A stretch of DNA of 64,000 bases from assembly GCF_000478275.1 (NCBI RefSeq), contig NZ_ASJB01000096.1:1-64000 (forward strand), read 5' to 3'. How positions within the stretch are numbered: position 1 is the stretch's first letter; every line of letters starts with the position of its first letter. Source of the DNA: Amycolatopsis orientalis DSM 40040 = KCTC 9412 (lineage in GTDB: Bacteria; Actinomycetota; Actinomycetes; Mycobacteriales; Pseudonocardiaceae). A model generated the notes under the pieces. It was not told the origin of the DNA and did no database searches. It saw only the letters and a program-made list of their open reading frames with translations. Both the position numbers and the translations under genes were made by a program. Shown here in pieces: positions 7,485 to 14,150 of this stretch.

Positions 7485-7500
7485 CAAGAGAATATTCTTG
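7485..7500. promoter_or_regulatory. Candidate ArsR-family operator
   Basis: CAAG-AGAATATT-CTTG contains the perfect 10-bp palindrome AGAATATTCT (7489-7498). A second related string, CAAGGAATATCTTGG, follows at 7502-7516 inside the methyltransferase coding end. It is AT-rich against the GC-rich background and sits just upstream of the ArsR-SRPBCC start at 7467. Confidence 0.6.
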
Positions 7501-8535
7501 TCAAGGAATATCTTGGATCCGGAATTCCAGGAGGCTCCGCTGGTCGGTGAGCGTGGTGACGGAGTCGAAGACCAGGCCGTCGGCGGCGGCGAGTTCGCGA
7601 AGTTCGTCGAGGCGCCGCTCCCTGCCGCCGTAGAGCACGAGCATGACCAGGTCCCACTCGGTCTGGGCGCCGAGTCCGCCGACCGCCTCGATGACGAGGA
7701 CCCGGCCGCCAGGACCTGCGGCTTCGGCGCAGCGGGCCAGGACGCGGTGCGCGTGCTCGTCGTCCCAGTCGTGGAGGATGTCGGACAGCAGATAGGCGTC
7801 CGCCCCCGCCGGGAGCGGATCGAAGAAGCTGCCCGCGGTCACCTCGGTCCGGTCTTCGAGACCCAGTTCGCGGAAGGTCTCCCGGGCGCCCGCCGCGGTG
7901 GGCCCGAGGTCCACGAGATGGCCGCGCACGGAGGGGTTCGCCGTCAGGATCGCGGCGAGCAGGCTTCCGTGGCCGCCGCCGACGTCGACGATCGTGCCGA
8001 AGCGGGACCAGTCGAAACCGGCGACGAGGCCGGGGATCTGCGCGCTGAACCGCTGGGTCATCTGCCGGTCGAACGACTCACGCAGCCGGGGATGTTCGGC
8101 GAGGTCGGCCCAGAAGTCCTGGCCGTAGCGACGGGGGTACGCCGCCTGGCCGGTGGCGATGCTGTGCGCGAGTTCGACCATCGCCAGTTCGCCGCGCCCG
8201 CCCGCCGCCTCCATGTCCAGGAGCCCGGCCAGGCCGTTGCCCGCGTCGGCGCGGAGGTTCGCGCCGTACGCGGTGGTGCGATAGCCGCTCGGTGTCGCTT
8301 CGAAGACGCCGAGCGTGGTGAGATGCCCCAGCAGCAGGCCGAGCGCGAGCGGGGATTGGCCGAGTTCCGCCGCGAGTTCGTCGGCGGTTTCGGCCCGGCC
8401 GGACAACCGGTCCGGCAGGCCGAGGGTGACCGCCACCCGCAGCGCCATCGGCGTCGTCAGTCCGGCCAGCCGGAGGAGTTCGTTCCTGTCATTGTCATGG
8501 TTCGCCACGACAATGCACTGTGTCAGCGCGGTCAA
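7501..8535 (-). CDS. SAM-dependent O-methyltransferase (Methyltransf_2 family)
   Basis: A roughly 344-residue methyltransferase. The N-terminal winged-helix dimerisation domain (LLRLAGLTTPMALRVAVTLGLPDRL, then TADELAAELGQSPLALGLLLGHL) is followed by a Rossmann-like SAM domain with VDVGGGHGSLLAAIL (motif I), HLVDLGPTA, and ILHDWDDEHAHRVLARC near the end. This architecture is used for O-methylation of phenols and polyketide or shikimate-derived metabolites. It is 7 nt downstream of the aminotransferase, so the pair is an operon. The start may be the ATG at 8535 or an in-frame GTG about ten codons later. The substrate is unknown. Confidence 0.88.
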   Translation of the reverse strand: MTALTQCIVVANHDNDRNELLRLAGLTTPMALRVAVTLGLPDRLSGRAETADELAAELGQSPLALGLLLGHLTTLGVFEATPSGYRTTAYGANLRADAGNGLAGLLDMEAAGGRGELAMVELAHSIATGQAAYPRRYGQDFWADLAEHPRLRESFDRQMTQRFSAQIPGLVAGFDWSRFGTIVDVGGGHGSLLAAILTANPSVRGHLVDLGPTAAGARETFRELGLEDRTEVTAGSFFDPLPAGADAYLLSDILHDWDDEHAHRVLARCAEAAGPGGRVLVIEAVGGLGAQTEWDLVMLVLYGGRERRLDELRELAAADGLVFDSVTTLTDQRSLLEFRIQDIP

Positions 8536-8542
8536 ACGAAAA

Positions 8543-9685
8543 TCAGGGCACGATCTCCTTCAGCGCGCCGATGAGGCGATCGATGTCCTCTTCGGTGTTG
8601 TAGCCGTGCGGCGAGACGCGGAGCCCGCCGGAGCGCGCCGAAACCGCGATCCCGCGCGACTTCAGTCGTTCCGCCAGCAGCGGGACCGGCGGTCCGTCGA
8701 CGTGGGCGCTCACGATTCCGGACCGATGCCCCTCGGCGCGGTCCGTCAGCACCGTCGCACCGATCTCGGTCAGGCCGGCGGAAAGCCGGTCGCCGAGACC
8801 GTCCACATGCGACCAGATCTCGTCGACACCCGCCGAAAGGAGCAGGTCGATCGAGGCACCGAGGCCGAGGATCCCGGCGATGTTCGGCATCCCACCTTCC
8901 AGACGCCGGGCGGTGTCGTCCGGCGCGTACGCCAGGTTGTCCCATTCTTCCCGATGGACGACGGAGTTCCAGCCCGGTTCCAGCGGCCGCAGCAGGTCCA
9001 AACAGGACTCCCGCACATAGAGCACGCCGCAGCCCTGCGGGCCCAGCAGCCATTTGTGCCCGTCGGCCATCGCGAAGTCGACACCCCAGTCCGCCAGCCG
9101 CGCCGGGAGCACGCCGAGCCCTTGGATCACGTCGACGCAGAACAGCGCGCCCGCCTCCCGGCACAACCGGCTCAGCGCGGCGAGATCGACCCGCCAGCCG
9201 CGACCGAACTGGACCCAGCTGGTCACCACGAGCCTGGGCGGCGGACCAGCGGCGATCACCTCGGCGAAGGCCTCGGTGGTGAGCCTGCCGCCGGGGCCGT
9301 CCGGGCGCACCCGGTCCACCACCACGCCACGATCGGCGAGCGCGAGCCACGGATACAACGTCGATGGGAACTCGAGGTCCGGGATGACGACACGGTCGCC
9401 CGCCGACCACTCGAGTCCGTTCGCGACGAAACCCAGGCCGGTACTGGTGTTCTTGACGAAGGCGACGTCGCGCGCGGGTACCCCCATCAGAGTCGCGGCC
9501 GAAACGCGGGCCCGTTCGACGGCCTCGCTGTGGGCGGCGTAGGTGAACTCGCCGTCCAGCGACACCTCGACGGCTTGCCGGTGCATGGCCTCCACCGACG
9601 ACGTGGGCAGCGGGCAGATCCCGGCGTGATTGAGGTAGGCCCAGCGGTTCGCGGCGGGAAACCGCTCGCGCGGCAGCGGAGTCAT
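8543..9685 (-). CDS. Class V PLP-dependent aminotransferase-like enzyme
   Basis: A 380-residue enzyme of the aminotransferase V fold (cysteine desulfurase / isopenicillin N epimerase group). The PLP lysine lies in MADGHKWLLGPQGCG; upstream are LNHAGICPLP, KNTSTGLGFVANGL and CVDVIQGLGV. No active-site loop cysteine typical of desulfurases was seen, so an epimerase, lyase or aminotransferase is more likely. The ATG at 9685 has AAGGAGG 5 nt upstream. It is the first gene of an operon with the O-methyltransferase. Two similar GTGTCCACTT-type sites in its promoter suggest a dedicated repressor. Substrate unknown. Confidence 0.85.
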   Translation of the reverse strand: MTPLPRERFPAANRWAYLNHAGICPLPTSSVEAMHRQAVEVSLDGEFTYAAHSEAVERARVSAATLMGVPARDVAFVKNTSTGLGFVANGLEWSAGDRVVIPDLEFPSTLYPWLALADRGVVVDRVRPDGPGGRLTTEAFAEVIAAGPPPRLVVTSWVQFGRGWRVDLAALSRLCREAGALFCVDVIQGLGVLPARLADWGVDFAMADGHKWLLGPQGCGVLYVRESCLDLLRPLEPGWNSVVHREEWDNLAYAPDDTARRLEGGMPNIAGILGLGASIDLLLSAGVDEIWSHVDGLGDRLSAGLTEIGATVLTDRAEGHRSGIVSAHVDGPPVPLLAERLKSRGIAVSARSGGLRVSPHGYNTEEDIDRLIGALKEIVP

Positions 9686-9697
9686 CGGATCCTCCTT

Positions 9698-9761
9698 AAG
9701 TGAACACCGTGTCCACTTCACCGGGCCGAAGCTAGCCGATAACCGGTCACGGTGTCCACTT
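9698..9761. promoter_or_regulatory. Candidate operators upstream of aminotransferase operon
   Basis: AAGTGAACAC-C-GTGTCCACTT (9698-9718) is a 21-bp dyad with one mismatch. A second half, CACGGTGTCCACTT (9748-9761), repeats CACCGTGTCCACTT (9705-9718). These lie between the aminotransferase start at 9685 and the stop of the short-chain dehydrogenase. The symmetry fits a TetR- or GntR-type site; the regulator is not identifiable. Confidence 0.6.
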
Positions 9762-9771
9762 CCGTCGTCGA

Positions 9772-10359
9772 TCAGGGCTCCAGCGTCTGCCCTGTCAGGC
9801 CGGCGGTCTCCACCGCCTCGACGTAGCTCCGCGCGACCTCCGCCGCCGGGGTGCCGCCGTCCGGTTCGCCGAGCGCGGCCAGCGTCTCGCTCACCCAACC
9901 AGGGCTGACGGCGTTGACGCGGAGGCCGCGCGGCAATTCGCGGGCCGCGGCGGCGACGAACGCTTCGAGGCCCACGTTGGTCAGCACGCCGAACGCGCTG
10001 CCGCGCAACGTCTCCGGGATCCGGCCCGCGGTCAGCGTCACGGAACCGCCGTCCGGCAGCCGGGGGATCGCGTGCCGCAGCAGGAACACCTGGCCGAGCA
10101 GTTTCCCTTGCAGCCCTTGGACGAACTCTTCGTCCGTGCCGCCGTCGATGGGGACGAGCGAGCCGCTTCCCGCGCAGCACACGACGTGCTCGATGTCCGG
10201 CTCGGCGTCGAACAGCGCGTCGAGCGTGCCAGGCCGTTCGACGTCCACCCGGAACTCGCCGGAGCGGGACGCGGGGAGCACGGTGTGCCCGCGCGCGGTG
10301 AGGGCGTCGGAGACCGCGGCCCCGATGGTTCCGGTGGCGCCGACCACGAGGATCTTCAA
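9772..10359 (-). CDS. Short-chain dehydrogenase/reductase family protein
   Basis: A 195-residue protein with the SDR nucleotide motif VGATGTIGAAVSDAL near the N-terminus, CCAGSGS at the end of strand 4, and LRVNAVSPGWV near the C-terminus. The usual YxxxK is not evident: the corresponding region reads GVLTNVGLEAFVAAAARELPRG, so catalysis may differ from classical SDRs. It is shorter than the usual 240-260 residues. The TTG at 10359 is chosen because AAGGAAG precedes it by 6 nt and the Rossmann strand begins at once. It faces away from the LysR gene at 10520, which may regulate it. Confidence 0.8.
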   Translation of the reverse strand: MKILVVGATGTIGAAVSDALTARGHTVLPASRSGEFRVDVERPGTLDALFDAEPDIEHVVCCAGSGSLVPIDGGTDEEFVQGLQGKLLGQVFLLRHAIPRLPDGGSVTLTAGRIPETLRGSAFGVLTNVGLEAFVAAAARELPRGLRVNAVSPGWVSETLAALGEPDGGTPAAEVARSYVEAVETAGLTGQTLEP

Positions 10360-10447
10360 CGATGTCTTCCTTTCGAGAAGGGGATTCCTACCCGCACGGT
10401 AATCAGGTGGCGGCCGTGCCGGGCCCACGGGAAGGATCCGCCGGTGC

Positions 10448-10511
10448 CCCTCCAGACTCGTGAGTGGTAATGACGGTTAGAACCGTCATTACCACTCACG
10501 AGTCTGGAGGG
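10448..10511. repeat. Family A palindrome, copy 2, overlapping the LysR ribosome site
   Basis: Arms of 31 bp (10448-10478 and 10481-10511) are perfect around AG. The family A core is extended by CCCTCCAGACT/AGTCTGGAGGG. It lies in the divergent region between the SDR and LysR starts, not after a stop codon, and the 3' arm carries GGAGG, 8 nt before the LysR GTG. Confidence 0.92.
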
Positions 10512-10519
10512 AGTGCACA

Positions 10520-11449
10520 GTGGAGCTGGATCTGGGCGCGGTCCGCGCGTTCGTCGCGGTGGCCGAAGACCGGTACTTCGGCGAGGCGGCGATCCGGCTG
10601 GAGATGAGCCAGCAGGCGGTCTCCAAACGGGTCGCCAAGCTGGAGGCGGATCTCGGCGTACAGCTGCTGTCGCGGACGCGCGGAGGGGCCGAACCGACCG
10701 AAAACGGCGAGGCTTTCCTCAAGCACGCCCGGGCGCTGATCGGCCTCGCGGACCAGGCCGTGGAGCAGCTCCGGGGCAGGCGCCGTCCGCTGCGCGTCGA
10801 CGTCCTCGGCACGCGGCTGGCGACCATGGAGGTGATCCGGGCGTTCCACGCCGACCACGACGTCGAACTGGAACTCGTCACGCCGGGGCTGGGCGCGCAG
10901 CGACGGCCGATGCTGCCCGATTCGGTCGACGCCGCCTTCGCCCGCGTCAGCACCGTGACCGACCCTGCGATCAGCCGCACACCCGCCTATCTGGAGCCCG
11001 CGAACCTGCTGGTCGGCAGGCGGCACCCGCTCGCACGGCGGCGACAGGTCGCGATGGCGGAACTCGCCGGGCTCACGGCCTGGATGCCGTACAGCGCGCG
11101 GGCCAGTGAATGGGCGGAGTTCTGGCAGGAGCTGTGCCCGGCGTTCGGCGTCCTCGCCGACACCGACGGACCGAACTTCGGGCTGGAGCACCACATCGAG
11201 GTACTCAGTACGGCGAAGGACCGCGTGGGTTTCGTCGGCGCGAAGACGCATGTGCCCTGGCATCCGGACGTCGTCCGGATCCCGCTCGTCGATCCGACGC
11301 CGGTGTACCCGTTCTCCCTGTTGTGGCGGCACGAAAACAAGCACCCGACGCTGTCGCTGCTGGTCGAGCACGTCCAGTCCGGTTACCGGCCCTTCGACGC
11401 GGAGCGGCAGTGGCTTCCGGAAGCCGACCGGGCGGCCATGAGCATCTAG
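10520..11449 (+). CDS. LysR-family transcriptional regulator
   Basis: A 309-residue protein. Residues 1-62 are a LysR winged HTH (LGAVRAFVAVAEDRYFGEAAIRLEMSQQAVSKRVAKLEADLGVQLLSR). Residues about 90-295 form the substrate-binding domain. The GTG at 10520 is preceded by GGAGG, which belongs to palindrome copy 2. LysR proteins usually act on the adjacent divergent gene, here the SDR. The effector is unknown. Confidence 0.9.
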   Translation: MELDLGAVRAFVAVAEDRYFGEAAIRLEMSQQAVSKRVAKLEADLGVQLLSRTRGGAEPTENGEAFLKHARALIGLADQAVEQLRGRRRPLRVDVLGTRLATMEVIRAFHADHDVELELVTPGLGAQRRPMLPDSVDAAFARVSTVTDPAISRTPAYLEPANLLVGRRHPLARRRQVAMAELAGLTAWMPYSARASEWAEFWQELCPAFGVLADTDGPNFGLEHHIEVLSTAKDRVGFVGAKTHVPWHPDVVRIPLVDPTPVYPFSLLWRHENKHPTLSLLVEHVQSGYRPFDAERQWLPEADRAAMSI

Positions 11450-11491
11450 AGGACTGAATGCTTGTCCAATCGGGCGCGAAGATCGGGTGAC

Positions 11492-12097
11492 TCAGAGCCA
11501 GCCGTTGGCGGTGGCGACCCGGAACGCCTCGGACCGGCTGGCAGCGCCGAGTTTCGTGACGACGGCCGAGAGGTGGTTGCGCACCGTGCCGGCGGAAAGC
11601 CCGGTACGACGCGCGATCGCGGTCACCGGGGTGTCGAATTCGGCCAGCCGCAATACTTCCAGCTCACGCGGGGTCAGCGGGCACGGCGGCGCGGTGAGCG
11701 CGTCGGCGGCCAATGCGGGGTCGACGTAGCGGGAACCGGCGTGCACCCGGCGGATCACGTCGGCCAGCGCGCCGCCCGGCGATCCCTTGGGGAGAAAGCC
11801 TTTCGCGCCCGCGTGCAACGCCTGCCGCAGATGGGGCGGCCGTCCCCGGCCGGTGAGGATCACCACGGCGCAGGACGGCAGGGCCTTGGCCAGTTCGGCG
11901 GTGACCTCCAGTCCGTCGAGTCCCGGCATCTGCAGGTCGACGACGGCGACGTCGGGCCGGTGCGCGCGGGCGGCGTCGACGGCGGCCCTGCCGTCGGCCG
12001 CCCGCGCGACCACTTCGAGGTCCTCCTCCAGCTCCAGCAACGCCGCCAGGGCGTCCCGGATGAGGTCCTCGTCGTCGGCGAGCAGGACGCGGATCAC
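11492..12097 (-). CDS. NarL/LuxR-type response regulator
   Basis: A 201-residue response regulator. The receiver domain (about 1-120) has acidic residues D8/D9, phospho-acceptor D54 in VVDLQMPG, a Thr in ILTGRG and Lys in FLPKGS. A LuxR-type HTH (about 138-198) reads LTPRELEVLRLAEFDTPVTAIARRTGLSAGTVRNHLSAVVTKLG. Its GTG start overlaps the kinase stop by 4 nt (GTGA), so translation is coupled. It is activated by the adjacent histidine kinase; target genes are unknown. Confidence 0.93.
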   Translation of the reverse strand: MIRVLLADDEDLIRDALAALLELEEDLEVVARAADGRAAVDAARAHRPDVAVVDLQMPGLDGLEVTAELAKALPSCAVVILTGRGRPPHLRQALHAGAKGFLPKGSPGGALADVIRRVHAGSRYVDPALAADALTAPPCPLTPRELEVLRLAEFDTPVTAIARRTGLSAGTVRNHLSAVVTKLGAASRSEAFRVATANGWL

Positions 12098-13248
12098 GGC
12101 GCGGGAACCGAGATGTCGAGGGTGAAGACGTCGTCCTCGCGACGGGTGCGCAGGGTGCCGCCCAGTCCGGCGAGCCGTTCGGAGGTACCCCGCAGCCCGA
12201 AGCCGAGCCCGTCCGCGACGGCCTTGCCCGCACCGTCGTTGGCGATGGTCATCCGCACCTCCTCCGGATCCCGGCGGATCTCGATCGTGCACCATCCGGC
12301 GGTGCTGTGCCGCAGCACGTTCGTACAGGCCTCGCGCAACGCCAGCGCGAGCTGGGTCGCCGTCGCGGCGGGCGGATCGTCTTCCGGATGCCGCACGGTA
12401 CAACGGATCCCCGCGTCCCGGAGCACGTTCTCCACCGCCAGCAGCTGATCACCGAGGTCCACCTCGCGATAACCGTGGACGGCCTCGCGTACCTCGGACA
12501 ACGCGGACGTCGCCAGGTTCTGTGCCTCCGCCGCCTCGCGCGCCGCCCGGTCCGGATCGGTGCCGCTCAGCCGGGCGGCCAGTTCCGCCTTGAGCGCGAT
12601 GACCGCCAGGCGATGGCCGAGCAGATCGTGGACGTCCCGTGCGAACCGCAGCCGCTCCTCACTGACCGCGAGCCGAGCCCGCGCCTCACGTCCGGCCCTG
12701 GCCTGCAGGAGCAGCTCCCACAACCGGGACGGCAGCACGATGGTCGCGAGGATCGTGCCCGCGAGTGCGGCGGCGATCAGGCCGTGGACGAGCGGGGAGC
12801 CGCCGGTGAACACCCCGGCGACCACCGTCGCGGCGACGATCACCGCGGGCGCCACCCAGCGGAAGCGGCCCGCGAACAGCAGCGGCGCGAACCCCGCCGC
12901 GGCACCGCCGATCCACGCCCAGGTGAACATGTCGCCCGGACCGGCCGGGGCGACGAGCGGGATCGAAACCGCGGTCGCCGCGGCGAAACCCCAGCGGCGG
13001 CCGGCGGGCGATCGCTCCGCGAACAAGGCCGCGGCGTAGGCGATGGCCAGGATGAGCAGCCCCGCCACGGCGAGCCACTGCCGGACCGGCTCCGGCTCGC
13101 GGAACACCGCGACCACCGGCACCGCGAAGCATCCTCCGCCCATCACGGCCACCGCCGCGAGGATCGTCGACCGGACACCGCGCAGCCGCTGGTCGCCGTC
13201 GGCGAGGTCGGTGAGGTTCCCGGTCACGGCCCCGATGCTAGAGCTCAC
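12094..13248 (-). CDS. Membrane sensor histidine kinase (HisKA_3 type)
   Basis: A 384-residue kinase. The N-terminal half holds about six hydrophobic segments (for example LAVAGLLILAIAYAAALF, PAVIVAATVVAGVF, LIAAALAGTILATIVL). Then comes the dimerisation helix FARDVHDLLGHRLAVIALKAELAARL with the phospho-acceptor His, and a GHKL ATPase domain (ALREACTNVLRHS, MTIANDGAG, GFGLRGTSERLAGLGG). Its GTG start overlaps the upstream membrane gene by 4 nt and its stop overlaps the response regulator by 4 nt, making a translationally coupled three-gene operon. There is no extracellular sensor domain, so it may sense membrane state. Confidence 0.93.
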   Translation of the reverse strand: MSSSIGAVTGNLTDLADGDQRLRGVRSTILAAVAVMGGGCFAVPVVAVFREPEPVRQWLAVAGLLILAIAYAAALFAERSPAGRRWGFAAATAVSIPLVAPAGPGDMFTWAWIGGAAAGFAPLLFAGRFRWVAPAVIVAATVVAGVFTGGSPLVHGLIAAALAGTILATIVLPSRLWELLLQARAGREARARLAVSEERLRFARDVHDLLGHRLAVIALKAELAARLSGTDPDRAAREAAEAQNLATSALSEVREAVHGYREVDLGDQLLAVENVLRDAGIRCTVRHPEDDPPAATATQLALALREACTNVLRHSTAGWCTIEIRRDPEEVRMTIANDGAGKAVADGLGFGLRGTSERLAGLGGTLRTRREDDVFTLDISVPAP

Positions 13249-14042
13249 CAGAACACCACGATCGTGACGGCGACGACGAGGTCGACCACACCGCACCACT
13301 CCGACCACCAGCGCGGCGCGACCGCGTCCGCCCGATGATGCGCGAAGTCCCACACCGCGTGCGATCCCCAGGCCGCCGCGATGACCCAGCGGGCGACCTC
13401 CGGATCGGCGTTCGCCGCCACCACGGCCAAGGCGAAGTAGCAGGCGAACCCGGCGATCTGGATCGCGAGCAGCCGTCGATCGCGGAAGCTCCCCCGGATC
13501 ACTCCGAAGAACAGGTACGCCGCCGGGAGGATCAGTATGACCCAGGACAGGGGCGCGGCCGGGTCGCTCCAGGCACTCATGGTCATGGCCAGCGCGATCC
13601 AGGTCGGCGCACGGTGGCCGAGTACGTCGACAAGGGGATGCGCACGGTGATCACCGTGCTGGAGCGAGTACTCCTGACGGTGGATCAGCATCGCGATCGC
13701 CATCGCGGGCAACATCAGCGCGTGACCGCCCATGAGGACGTCCTCGCCCGGGATCAGGCCGGACCAGTGCGGGATCAGCAGCAGCAGGTACGGCACGTAC
13801 ATCGCCGCCGCCATCTCGAGCACCCGCGCACGGCCGTGCCCGCGATAGAGCATCCAGACCGTCATCGCCACGGTCATGTCGGTCGCCGCGGCCAGCGCCG
13901 CCACCTCGGTTCCGGGCGCCTCGGGCCAGAACGGCGCGAACAGTTCCATGCCCACGAACATCGCGACGGCCATCTCGATCGCGTGCCGGGCGAAGTACCG
14001 CCACCGGGGCGCCGTCCTCGGTTCATCCAGGGAAAGTGTCAT
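13245..14042 (-). CDS. Polytopic membrane protein, first gene of two-component operon
   Basis: A roughly 265-residue membrane protein with about seven hydrophobic segments (for example HAIEMAVAMFVGMELFAPFW, AAAMYVPYLLLLIPHW, ALMLPAMAIAMLIH, PLSWVILILPAAYLFFGVI, LLAIQIAGFACYFALAVVAA). It is rich in His and Trp near membrane ends. I do not recognise the family. It is 4-nt coupled to a histidine kinase lacking a large sensor domain, so it may be an accessory sensor or the target of the system. The start at 14042 (MTLSLDEP) is the first Met before the first helix; an alternative lies 12 codons upstream. Confidence 0.75.
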   Translation of the reverse strand: MTLSLDEPRTAPRWRYFARHAIEMAVAMFVGMELFAPFWPEAPGTEVAALAAATDMTVAMTVWMLYRGHGRARVLEMAAAMYVPYLLLLIPHWSGLIPGEDVLMGGHALMLPAMAIAMLIHRQEYSLQHGDHRAHPLVDVLGHRAPTWIALAMTMSAWSDPAAPLSWVILILPAAYLFFGVIRGSFRDRRLLAIQIAGFACYFALAVVAANADPEVARWVIAAAWGSHAVWDFAHHRADAVAPRWWSEWCGVVDLVVAVTIVVFW

Positions 14043-14150
14043 GGGACGAGCGTCGTTCCGGCGACGCGCGATTCCCATCGGCGATGTTCACGGTCCGGCC
14101 GTGCGAATCCGCACGGGTGACCCGTGTGCACGATGCGCGAAGGGCCGCCG

